Shown one piece after another: positions 44,241-56,087 of a DNA stretch of 64,000 nt (positions are counted from its first letter, which is position 1; every line of letters starts with the position of its first letter). The notes under the pieces were generated by a model. The model searched no databases and was not told where the DNA came from. It saw nothing but the letters and a program-made list of their open reading frames with translations. The position numbers and the translations under genes were made by a program. The DNA comes from Pyrenochaeta sp. MPI-SDFR-AT-0127 (taxonomy: Eukaryota > Ascomycota > Dothideomycetes > Pleosporales > Cucurbitariaceae). The stretch is from NCBI GenBank assembly GCA_020747015.1, contig JAGTJM010000005.1, positions 1,175,162-1,239,161 of the forward strand, given 5' to 3'.

Positions 44241-46147
44241 GGCTGTGTAGTGTGAAAGGCTGTGAGGGTGTGTAGTGCGGAGAGCGAGGGATGGCCACCG
44301 AATGGTGACTCTCCGGCTATGTAGTGGCCGGTAGCAGCGTGGGTGGCGAGGCCGGGTGCAGGTCCGGGCAGCGATGGGTTTGGTGGCAGGTCTTGCAAGT
44401 AGGGTTAATTGTTGGCGGGTGGAGAACATTTAACAGTGAAGGCTTACGAGGGATCGGGGTCCTCGGATAAAGGCCGCTATCAACTAGGCTGTTAGGCAGA
44501 CAAGACAAGGACCGGAAGTGGTTGAGAGCCTTGTTAGTAAGGTATGACGCGAGCGGGGCGAGGCGAGGGCCGGACAAGGGCAAACTCTGTGGATTTGCGC
44601 CGTGCACGTGTCGAGAATGGACTGTCGAGCGCGAGGGCCGGAGTAGGGGATAGAAAAATGTAGGGCGAAGGGAAGAGGGCGGGCGCCATTTTGTACGGGT
44701 GACTATTGTCTAGACTATGGTTCTGATGCATCCTTGGGCGGGGACTGTACCGCTGCCGACTGGGCCAAGGCCCGCCGTTCTCGATGCGACGTAGAGCCGT
44801 TAACACCGTGCGCTTTGCTGCAAAGAATCGTGCATCTGCAGGTGGGACAATTGTGCAGCAGCCGAACATTCGCCAGCAGTTCCTAATTCTGCACTGCGGC
44901 ACTTTGTTGGGCACAGCGCTCCAGGGAATGGATGCTCACGTGCGTGCGACTTTCGGCGAGCTCCCCACATGGGTGATATCCGTGGCCGGGACGCGGTCAT
45001 TGAATTACCATAGTGGGAGCACGCGTGGGATGGGATGCAGCTGCTGAACAAGCAAATTGCGATGCAGCCATGTGCATTTTGCATCGTCTCTGAAACATGG
45101 GGCGACTCAATTCACCTTGGTGGTAGTGCACACAGGACAGCTTTTGGTGACCTGCAGGCTCACGACAGGCAACCGAGTCTTGTGGGCAGCGACTGTTTCA
45201 TGACTCTGGATAATCACTACGCTTGCGTGATTTGACTCGGACGAGACACTGTGGTCTCGCAGCGGGTGGATAGGTTGACCTGGGATTACTCATACTTAGT
45301 TTGATGGTAGCCCGTCGAGAGGAATGGGGCCAGGCAAGAGAAGATGGCCATCAAGACCACGACTAAGTATAAGCCAAATGAACAGAATCCCCCTCGCCCT
45401 TCCTCTACCAGATGCCCCCATGACACAATCCAATAGCCACATGTCGACTTTCCTTACGAGAGCGTGGCCGGGATTAGCTAAGCTGGGCAAGGCTGGCATG
45501 TTCCTCAACGCTTGGGCTTGGCATTGTCTATGCTCGTGTGCACTGCCAGCTGCAAACAGACTTGGAGACAAGAAAAAAGAGCGCGCTTCCCCGTCTGGCC
45601 CCGTCTGCAAGCCCTACAACTCCCTCCATCCTGGCCGTGAGGAGCATCCAGGGCCTGTTCTGGCGAACTTCGCTATCGATAAGCGGAGCGCTAGTTCTGG
45701 GAGCATCCAGCGGGCCCGCATATCTCCATCAAGTCACTTTATTCAATCACTGCCGCTGCACTCCTCCATCCATCTCTTCCCCTGGCCAACACGGTTCTCG
45801 AGCAGCACACTTGTTTGCTCGCTCTAACCGCCATACATTCCCTGCCTGGCCGCCGATCCCTTGTCTCTGTACACTCACCGCACTCGCTTGAGCACACGCC
45901 CATGGCGCGGCCTTGATGGCATCAGGTTTTCGTGAAAGTCGTCCCGACCACCAGCGCGACAGGTACGATATAATCTCCACTCGTCTTTTCACCGCTGCAG
46001 TCCACCTCGCTACTACTGTCAAACCCATTCAACTGCGGTGGCGCCCTCAACCTCCTTCCACTTTGCTTCTCCGGCACAGAGCTGCGACGCCCACCGGGGC
46101 TACACTCTGCCGGCTTGTCAATTCTTCACGCGTGTAATCAGCTTCTC
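44241..46147. promoter_or_regulatory. Divergent intergenic region, NMA1/UFD4
   Basis: 1.9 kb between two start codons pointing apart. The first 190 bases may code a mitochondrial leader (see the adenylyltransferase). The last 450 bases are pyrimidine-rich on the plus strand, as expected of a UFD4 promoter/5' UTR. No other gene recognised. Confidence 0.5.
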
Positions 46148-49100
46148 ATGTCGTCCAGAGTCACTCGCTCGTCTGCGAGGCGATCAGCAGGCACCGCCAA
46201 CGAAAACCCGCCGCCGCCGCCGCCTCCTCCACCTCCACCACCCGCTCCATCTCGCAAGAGGAAGGCTGTTGCACGGGACCCGAGTCCAGAGCAGCCAAAG
46301 AACACAGAGGCAGCTCCCCCGCGCGGGAGTCGTGCTAAGCGCACCAAAGTCGAGCCTCAGGACTCGCCTTCCCAGGCCCTGAGCCGCCCCAAGAGGGCCA
46401 AAGGCAAAGCGGCCATGTCGTCGGCTGGGTCTGTGCCATGTGTCCCACCAGGAGAGCAAGTACTGACTGCGACTAGTCCACCATCAGACCCTCTCGAGGA
46501 GAAGTCGACCCCACAACCCTCTTCAAAACGCAGCAAAGGTGGCCGAAAGAGTGGGGGTGACAGCTCCCGGCGCCAAACCAAGACCTCAAATACGGAGCCC
46601 GACCCAGACGCACCGTCCACGTCGCGCCGAAGCTCACGAAAATCAACAAAGACAGAGGAGGATGTGAGCATGGAGGACGCACAACACAGCAAGTCTGAGG
46701 ACGAGACACACCCGCCAGACGAGGACCACACAAGTGATGACGAGAATGGGGATGGACACGGCGAGCGGTACGACGAAGAGGACGATGATGACGACGATCC
46801 CTTTACCAGCGGCTTCCTTGGACGTAACCCACACAGTCTTGCTGCGCTGCGGCAATTGACCGGTATGATGGCTGGCACCACCCAGCGTCTTCGGGGTATA
46901 CTAGAGCAGCTCCGGTCTCCAGACATGTCCATGCAGCTGATCGCCCTCCAAGAGTTATCAGAAGTACTGCTCATCTCAACAGAAGACAACCTGGCTGGCC
47001 ACTTTTCACCAGATGCCTATGTCAAGGAGTTGATAAAGCTCATGCAACCCAATGAGTTCACTGGGGAAGAAAACCCAGAAATGATGCTCCTTGCTTGCCG
47101 ATGTCTAGCCAATATGATGGAAGCACTCCCCGCATCCACTGCGAATGTTGTCTACGGCGGTGCTGTACCGGTTCTCTGCTCGAAATTGCTGGAGATTAAC
47201 TTCATCGACCTGGCCGAGCAGTGTCTGAGCACCCTTGAGAAGATCTCGGTCGAGTTCCCGGCTGTCATTGTTCGTGAAGGCGGCCTTACCGCCTGCCTCA
47301 CCTTCCTCGACTTCTTTGCCACAAGCACACAACGAACTGCGGTAACAACTGCGGCAAACTCCTGTCGTAACATCCCAGAAGATTCGTTCCCGGTTGTACG
47401 CGATGTTATGCCTATCCTGGAGAACATCTTGGGCAACAATGATCAAAAAGTTGTGGAACAGGGCTGTATCTGCGTATCAAGGATCGTTCAGAGTTTTAGG
47501 CATCAGGAAAGCAAACTCGAAGAGTTGGTCAGCACTGGCCTTCTCAAGGCAATTCTGAGGCTTCTCCTACCTGGCACCACAAACTTGATCGGTCCCAACA
47601 TTCATACCATGTTCCTTCAAGTCCTCGCCTACACGGCCAAGGCCAGCCCGCGCTTATCTGCCGAACTACTCAAGATGAATGTGGTCGACACCTTGTATCA
47701 GATTCTTACTGGTGTCTCGCCTCCCAGCGGCACCGAAGATGTTGCCGCGAAGATTGATTCTGTAGTGATTATGCAAGCTCTCATCCACCGACCAAAGGAC
47801 CAGGTCTACGAGACGCTCAACGTCATCTGCGAACTACTACCCGATGTTCCAAAAGAGGGTCTGATGTATCTTGACGACCTCTTTGATGCAGGGTATCCAG
47901 GAGATGATCTTCTTCCGCTGTCCTCGAAGAACATGCAATCTGCCAACGAGAAGCGCGTGGAACTGCTCGAGGGATGCAAAAGCGAAGTTAAGCGCTTCAC
48001 CACTATCCTGCTCCCTACGTTGACCGACGCATATTCGAGCACTGTGAATTTGAGCGTCCGACAAAAGGTTCTCACTGCACACCTGAAGATGCTCTCCAAT
48101 CTAGACACAGACATACTAGAGGATGCGCTGCGATCTGTCCCTTATGCTTCGCACCTTGCGTCAATCTTCTCTCAACAAGATCACCCTACCTTGGTCACAT
48201 TCGCCTTGCAAGCTGCTGAATTGCTACTCAAGCGGCTAGAGCCAATTTATCGATACCAATTTTATCGCGAGGGCGTCATTTCTGAGATTTCGTACCTAGC
48301 GAACCGACCTTGCAAGACTCTGGAGGTTCGATCAAAGGACCCAAAATCAACGCTTGAGATTGAAGTTGCCGCCGATTCCGGCGCTAGCACTACTTCATCA
48401 GCTGATCTAGAGGTCGAGCAAGAAATCGCTGAGGCTGCTGATGCAGAAATGCATTCTGATGATGACGAAGATGAGGATGATCATGACGATGACCACAACG
48501 AGAATAGCGATAACCAGGATGACGACGACGATTCCGACTCCTCTTCCTCCTCTGACCATCATGCCCCTCCACCTATGCCTAATGTTGAAGATGTAATAAC
48601 TCTACGGGCTAAGAAATTTATTGAAGTTCACGAGAGAGAAAGCGATAAGCCCATTCGAGATAAAGCTTCTGCAGTCTTGGAGGATCTCAAATCGCTTGCA
48701 AGAGAAATCCGAACCTGTGTCCTCGAAGCAGGCGCAGGAAACTGTATGGAACTTTTCAGGCGACTAGCGTCCTATTTTGAAGGCGACGCTCTGGAGAGCA
48801 TCACAAGCTATGAGTTGAAATCCTCCAAGATTGTAGAAATCCTCTTGGACGTCTTCTCGACACCAACGCTGGTCAAAGGCACCGACCCTCGTTCAATCTT
48901 CTTGGAAGCTTTCATGGGAGGTAACAGTCAGAGCAAGATCAAGACTGCTAGTACTGCCTCGCCTGCAACGCCCTTTAGCGTACTAGTGCACAAGCTTCAA
49001 GATCTCCTCAGTAGATCCGAGCATTTTGACGTGATTACCGTTCACCAAAACTCCCATGACGGTCGAGGCAGTGCAACATCCATGCTGGCCAAGCAGCTAC

Positions 49101-51804
49101 GGTTGAAGCTTGTTGCAGATGACGAATCTGGTATTCCCAAGACGTACAGGAATATCATGGTCTCGATTCATGCCATCGCAACATTCAAGGCATTAGATGA
49201 CTATCTCCGTCCTCGTATTAGTATTGCAGAGCGATCGCGGCCAAGCAAAACACGAGATCAGTTCGCTGCATATGCCCAATCGCTTGCTGAAGGTCGCACC
49301 CCACCCCCTCCTCATACGCCTACAGAATCGACCAATCGACCTCCCAAGAAGTCTTCTAGGCCCAAGTCAGCCCTCAGTGACTCCTCCCAGCCCGGTCCAA
49401 GCTCAGCTACACGAGAAAAGACCCGCCGTTCAAGCAGACGCCAACAGGCCCAATTGCCTCCACCCCCACCTCCACCACCACCTCCAGCCGTGCCACGCTC
49501 GAACAGCAGCCAGGACCATGTGGAGTGCGCTGATGAGGAACAATTGTCAGACCAAGACTCCATGGACGATAGCAGTGCCTTGAACGCCATTGTCGATGAG
49601 CTTGAAGATGAGCTTGATGAGGATGTACCAGATCCGTCTGCGGTGAGCGTAGAAGTTGCACCCACAGGGCACGCCACTGCCCGCAAAGAAGATGGGACAA
49701 GGATTGCTACTCCTGTTCAAGGCACACCAATTGCAAAACCGCCGCCTGAGAACCGCACTCCGTCTTCGCGTTTGTCTGCGTTACTTCAGAGCTCTGCGCT
49801 ACGACAAGGTCTTGGTAGCGCAGCAAGCGCTCTTTCATATGCTGCTGCTGTTCAGTCTACTCCACAAGATTGGCACATCGAGTTCAGTGTAAACGATCAG
49901 CCACTCTCGAATGAGACTACCATCTACCGTGCCGTGCACTTCAACCAAGCGCACCCTTCCGATATCTCGCATCGCACCGTATGGAACGCAATTCATACGA
50001 TCAAGTTCAAGCGTGCTCAAGGCCCTCCACCGACTGAATCTAGCTCCTTGACACCGCCGCCCGAATCTAGAGCTGATGTCGCAGGCATGCCAGCATCGTT
50101 GGATCAACATCCAGTCACCTCGGGAATTCTCCGTTTGCTCAGCATTCTTCACAGCTTGAATTCCCACCTGGATGATATTCTTATCGACAATAAGGACCAG
50201 ATCAAAATCAATGCAGAGCCACTCTCACAGTTTGTCAATACTAAGTTGACCGCTAAACTTAATCGCCAGTTGGAAGAGCCGCTCATTGTAGCCAGCAACT
50301 GCTTACCGAGTTGGGCCGAGGACTTAGCCCGATTCTATCCCTTCCTGTTCCCGTTCGAGACGCGTCATCTGTTCCTACAATCTACCTCCTTCGGATACTC
50401 CCGTTCCATGACGCGATGGCAGAATTCGCAGCCGACCACCGACTCAAGGCATGACCGTCATCGTGACGAACGCCCCTTCCTGGGCCGACTTCAGCGCCAA
50501 AAAGTCAGAATCTCGCGGTCGCGGATCCTGGAGTCAGCTATGAAGGTTATGCAGTTGTATGGGCATTCTACTAGCGTGCTAGAGGTGGAGTACTTTGAAG
50601 AGGTGGGCACTGGCTTGGGTCCAACACTAGAATTCTACTCGACTGTTTCCAAAGAATTCTCCAAAAAGAAACTCAAGCTTTGGAGAGAAAATGACTCCAA
50701 TGACAATGACGAGTACGCTTTTGGCAAAGGGGGGCTATACCCTGCCCCCATGAGCGCTGAGGAATCGAAGACGGAGAATGGTGAGAAAAAGCTTGAGCTT
50801 TTCAAGGTCCTCGGCAAATTCGTCGCTCGGTCGATGTTGGATTCACGCATCATTGATGTTTCGTTCAACCCTACGTTCTTCCGTATCGGTGATGGCAGCA
50901 GCACCGCAGTTACGCCTTCTCTTGGAGCCATTTTGACCGTGGACCAAGATTTGGGCAAGTCACTTGTGCTGTTGAAACAATTCGCAGATGCCAAGAAGCA
51001 GGTTGATGCGAACGACGAGCTATCTGCAGTACAAAAGGCAGATGCTATAAAGAACATCATCATCCAAGACTGCCATGTGGAGGACTTGGCCTTGGACTTC
51101 ACTCTTCCTGGGTACGGATCGATCGAACTTATAGCGCAGGGCGCGGATACGCCTGTGACGATTGAAAATGTTGACACATACGTTGACAAAGTCCTTGACT
51201 TTACTCTCGGCTCTGGTGTACAACGCCAGGCGAATGCGTTCCATGCAGGCTTCACGGAGGTGTTCCCATACTCAGCTTTGAAGGCCTTCACACCTGACGA
51301 GCTCGTGATGCTGTTCGGTAGATCCGACGAGGACTGGTCGCTTGAAAGTACGTTTTCTTCCCATTTACAAGTTTGCATTTTGTCGCTAACATTCATTCTA
51401 GCTCTTATGGACTCTATCAAGGCAGATCACGGCTACAATCTTGACAGCAAGAGCGTTCGTAATTTGCTTCAGACGATGAGTGAATTCGATATGCAACAGC
51501 GAAGGGACTTTTTGCAATTCATCACTGGCAGCCCGAAGCTACCAATTGGAGGTATGTCATCTGTTCGCATTTCAAATTATTACGTGCATTTGCTGATCGC
51601 CTACTAGGCTTTAAGTCCCTCACGCCTATGTTCACTGTGGTCTGCAAGCCCAGCGAGCCACCATACACATCTGACGACTATCTCCCTTCTGTGATGACCT
51701 GCGTCAACTACCTCAAGATGCCAGACTACAGCAACGTGGATGTGCTCCGCGAGAAACTCAGTGTAGCTATTAGGGAAGGCCAGGGCGCTTTCCATCTTTC
51801 CTAG
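46148..51804 (+). CDS. UFD4: HECT-type ubiquitin ligase Ufd4 (TRIP12 orthologue)
   Basis: E3 ligase of the ubiquitin-fusion-degradation pathway. Three exons: 46148-51347, 51402-51551, 51608-51804; introns 54 and 56 nt; 1848 residues. N-terminus basic with a Pro run (PPPPPPPPPPPP at about 19-30) and disordered to residue 230, then armadillo-like helical repeats (about 235-650, LQELSEVLLISTEDNLAGHF, CRCLANMMEALP). A very acidic linker lies at about 780-815 and a second Pro run at about 1112-1125. The HECT domain covers the last 350 residues: LEVEYFEEVGTGLGPTLEFYSTVSKEF, GKFVARSMLDSRIID, and LPSVMTCVNYLKMPDYSN with catalytic Cys about 1815, ending EGQGAFHLS. The first intron has no stop and is a multiple of three, so straight reading would insert 18 hydrophobic residues; the join WSLE-TLMDSIKADHGY is the family sequence. 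Confidence 0.96.
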
Positions 51805-52688
51805 AACGCACTATTAGGCCGTCACTTTTTATTTATTACAAGGCAAATCAGACTAAAGAGAGACGGTGTTTACGTAGATTTGCAGCTTTGCACTTCTACG
51901 CATGTAGTCCCAAAACCACGGCTTTTGTTTGATTTTTCTCTCTCTCATGCATAAGATTCATTCGGTCCCCGTTCGGGGGAGAAGAATATCAGTAAGGTCA
52001 TGCATTGCAGGTAGTTTTTACATGGGAGGGAATGGAGGCGTTTTTTTCTCATTTCTTCGTTTGGCGTGAAAACCAACCTACTTCTTTCATGGAAGTTGAA
52101 GGGACATAGTACTCAGAATTGCTCCTTGGGCCTCTTTGTATTTATGTCAGTGTATTCAAATGTGACGGTTGTTGTTTCGATGCTGACTTTGACCATTTGC
52201 TTTTTTAATCTTTTCCGCTTTTCTTTTCAAAGAAGTGTGGTGTTTGTTGTGCTCATCTACTCCCTTTCAGGAATCTATAGGTGAAATCAGTGTCTTGACT
52301 TTATGCTTGTGCCCTTCTTCTCAGACGCGATGAGAAGGTCCATGCGCTAGAAGTTGCGTGCTTGAATCAGGGATGGGAAATTTTTCAGATGATGGGTTTG
52401 TTGGGTGTGTAGGATTGTGGGGTAGTTGACTGAATTTGACTTGGTTCTTTGATGCAGATAAAATAAAATGTCAGAGGTTGGAAATATAGCAGAATTAAGG
52501 AAGCACTGGCTGGTGCCTACATCTGATCTATACGTGCTACAGTATGCAAAAGCAAAGAGTCGCAAAGGTGATCTATAGTGCGTTGCGGGTATTGGAATTA
52601 TGTTTAGCTAACTGCCACTCAAGCCTAGCTTTTGCGCGATCTGGGCTCTCCTATAGTGTCTCATTCAGCAACACGCTCAGCACTTCCC
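51805..52688. other. Convergent 3' region
   Basis: About 880 bases between UFD4 and the AAA ATPase gene, T-rich on the plus strand. No gene recognised. Confidence 0.55.
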
Positions 52689-55500
52689 TCAGCGCACACC
52701 TTCTTCCTCTGCTAGTTGATCATCCGTGAAGCCCCCTTTCAATTTTGTCGAATAAGCATCGAATTTACTCGCCACATCTACAACATCTTTCAAATACTCG
52801 TAGTCCATCTTCTCACCCTTCCACTCAGCATATTGCCTCGCCGTCGTAATGGCATTGCGGATCTGTCTACCATTCATCTCGAACTTTTGCAAATCTTCAA
52901 TGTGGCCGCGAAGATCCTCAGCATCCACAGTGTCATCTTTGAACGATTCTAGGCGATCGATGAAATTGTTCCAAATCTTTCGGCGTTGGCTCGGACCCAG
53001 GGAAGGGTAGTGAATTGCGATCTGAATTCGAGACCGGAAAGCTTCATCAAACGTGCCAACTCGGTTGCTGGTGAGGATCAAGATGCCCTCGTGGTATTCG
53101 AGAACGCGAAGGAATACTGAAACCAGGGCGTTTCGTTGGAGATTATCCAGAGTTCGCTGTTCGAGGAAAACCTCGGCTTCATCAAGCAGAACCACGCAAT
53201 CCCATATCTTCCCTAGATGCAGGACTGATTCGAGGTACTTCTCGACATCTTCGGCTTTGGTCCCGACATCGCCGCATGTAACTCGGTAAAGAGGCTTCTT
53301 GGCAATTTCGGCCACCCCCTCAGCCGTTAATGTTTTGCCTGTACCCGGACCTCCATGTAGAAGCATTATAAGGCCGTTGCCTTTGTTCGCGATTACATCC
53401 GTCGACTTTTGAGATTTTATTTGTTTGCTGATAAGTGCGTTGATCAGTTCCTTTGTTTTCCGGTGCAAGACGAGAGTCTCAAAGATTGTTGTGTTCCAAA
53501 CCACCGGGCACACACGATCCACTTTCAAATCGTGCCATTTTTTCGTACGAAGGTTGTAACCTTTGATTTGAGTAGGGACCAGATATTGAAACTGTTCATC
53601 CGGAGGTTCTTCCATTTCCATTTGCTTCTCGTCCATTTTATCCTGGTTCAGTCGATTCGACAGAGTGTCCTCGCTGAAAGGATGAAGACTCCGATAGGTG
53701 TTGAAATCGATCATATAGCGTTCACCAGACTGCAAATCCATCAGCTAAAATTCATTCTAGAATTTAAAAAATGGACATTGGCCGACTTACTGCTTCATCG
53801 AGTTTGCCATCATCTTCTTGATACGAAACTAGCCTTCGTTTGCGACACTTCCAAAACATTTGACCTCTTCGTTTCAATGTTTCCAGGACCAATGCAGAAG
53901 CGTACTTCATGGGATAAATGTCTAGTTCTTGGATTTCGAAAGTGTCATCTCTGTGTCCTGATGACTTGAGTGGCGGCAACTGAAGATTGAAAGTATCCTT
54001 CTTTCGTACAAAATTGCCACGGTAGGCCCAAGTCCAGGTATCAATGGGACACAATAAGGGGGATTCCGTCGATTTATTGGCCTTTTCGATATCCAGTTCA
54101 TGAACCTTGATTGACCCATAGCTTGGTTTCGGAGGATACATTTGGTCCCAATGGACAGCGTTGCTCTGGCGCTGAGGAAGAGGCTCATACTCATGCATGG
54201 CGTTCGGATTTAAACTGTCATTTGCTTGAATCTCGGTATTGTTTTCAAGGTCATCATGTGATGAGATGAATTGGGGCCAGGATTCAGCAAGGTAGCCCTG
54301 ATACTCCTTCATGTCAGTGGACTGTACCAATATGTCTCCCGGTTGGAACAGATACTGCAGGAAGTGTCTCGAAACCTTGCCTTGATCGAATAAAGCGTCT
54401 GCCTCGAGATACTCTTGGCCAAACGATTTCTTAATGTAGTTGGCCATGCATAACAACTGCTGTCGTTCCAAGGTTGTGAAATTCAGCATCATCTTATCCC
54501 ATTGTTCACGGTTGTGGTAGAAAAACAAATACGGAGCTTTGAGCTGTCTAGTAGCCTTATAGTCTCTAAGCAACGAAGAGTATCCTGGGTGTGACAGCAG
54601 CAGGCGTTCGATAGCATGACCCAGCTCATGTGAGACAGGATAAATGCTTTCTTGAAGATGTTTTGGTTCATCGAGGAAATCGCGATTACTTGCATTCTGG
54701 CTTTGGTTGAAATCACGGAACACTATAAAGGAGATATTTTTGTTCCTCTCCAGATAAAGGTCAAAATTATGCAGGATTTTACGCGATCTCAGTGTTCTGC
54801 CGGCCTCTATCCATTCCGGGTGATCGAGGTACACACAAAAGGCCTGCGCGTCTTGGATCCTGAATAAAATTCGAAATTTCGCGTCGCTCTGCAAGCCTTC
54901 GAATGCTTCAAGTTGTCGAACTTTACTCTGAAGAGTTCCAATATAAGCCTTTAGTTCTTCAAGCGACATTTTACTATGGGTTACGCTACTCTCCAGAGCG
55001 CACCCCCGGTCGGTATATTGAACGGCACCATCTAGGATCTCGTCCAAAGGTGCATGAGCGGTGTCTGAGGGGCTGCGAGCTTCAGATAAGGTATTTGAAG
55101 CACTCATTCTCCCGTTGTAATTAATTGGTGTCCCACTTCCGCGCTGATTTGGCCGAGAAACGACATTGGGTCTTGGCGAAACATGTCTTGCGCTGTACCA
55201 TTCATCTTCGTCTATGTTTTCCATCTCATCATCTCTAAATCTTCTGTTATATCTCGGCGGTGTAGGCGCGATATCAATTTGTTGTCCTTGACCCGACTCA
55301 TCTGCAAAATTGGTATTTTTAAGTGCAATCAATTTTCTGGCTTCCAAATTGCCGCCCTCCGTATGATCATCCGATATCGTCAAATGTTGAAAGTTTGGTT
55401 GTTGAAAGTCTGACAGTGGTTTTGGTACTCTCGATGCATTTGTATAGCTCCTTTCGGGCTTCCCAACACCTAAACCCTCAGGATAACCAGTGGTTTGCAT
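52689..55500 (-). CDS. AAA+ ATPase with DUF7025-like middle region
   Basis: Fungal AAA protein of the kind annotated as 'AAA family ATPase' or TOB3-like; biological role unknown. Two exons in transcript order: 55500-53791 and 53744-52689, intron 46 nt, join KLDEA-LMDLQSGERYMIDF, 921 residues. The start MQTTGYPEGLG is the first ATG; the frame upstream has none. Layout: disordered N-terminus to about residue 150; a short coiled coil (SLEELKAYIGTLQSKVRQLEAFEG); the DUF7025-like region (FDLYLERNKNISFIVFRDF, YLFFYHNREQW, GKVSRHFLQYLFQPGDIL); a beta-rich stretch with PLLCPIDTWTWAYRGNFVRK; and the AAA domain at the C-terminus with Walker A LLHGGPGTGKTLTAEGVAE, Walker B CVVLLDEAEVFLE, sensor 1 ILILTSNRVGTFDEAFRSRI and sensor 2-like GRQIRNAI. 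All ATPase residues are intact. Divergent from the next gene, 587 bases apart. Confidence 0.9.
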
Positions 55501-56087
55501 CGGAAGAACGATTGTAGTTATTTTAAATGCTCCCGCGTTTAGATCTTTGAGCTTTGAGTAGTTCCAAGATTTCGAGATCAAGGCTTCTACAGGATTTGCG
55601 TCGGCGTCTTGTTAAGTAACTGATTGACTTCTGGCAGACAAATCAGTGAGTCTGATACCAGATGTTAACTACGAAATCTGTCAGCTTGCCGTACGTCCTG
55701 ATTCGATTGGCGCTCTTACGTAATGCGCAACACAATGAATTCGCCAGATAACCTAGCTTGGGCCAGCGCTCTCCCACTGTACTAGGTGAGGAATTGTTCA
55801 GTCACGAAAGGAGGAAAAGGTTAAGTTAAGGCGGTCAGGCTGACGTGTTGACTTACACAACGCGCTTTGCACAGCCCGAGGCTTAGTTGACGTGCTGCAT
55901 ATTGGAGCAGCACCCTATTGGCCAAAAGTGGCATAGGCGCCCTGCGCTCACCTTCCCACTTCTTTAACCTCCTCTGCGCCCGTTTCATTTCATTCCTCTC
56001 ACTTTACTCAGTTCTCGATTTTCGCAGTACTAGTCTGATACAGGATTGATTTAGCGTAAGCGAGAGAGCGCGAAGATACACTCGTGA
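55501..56087. promoter_or_regulatory. Shared promoter of AAA ATPase and DUF7708-like gene
   Basis: 587 bases between two divergent start codons. Contains CTATTGGCCAAAAG (about 55916), which includes a reversed CCAAT box. No gene recognised. Confidence 0.5.

Noticed and set aside
50635..51420. 261-codon frame antisense to UFD4
   Set aside because: Lies fully inside the HECT domain coding sequence; shadow frame.
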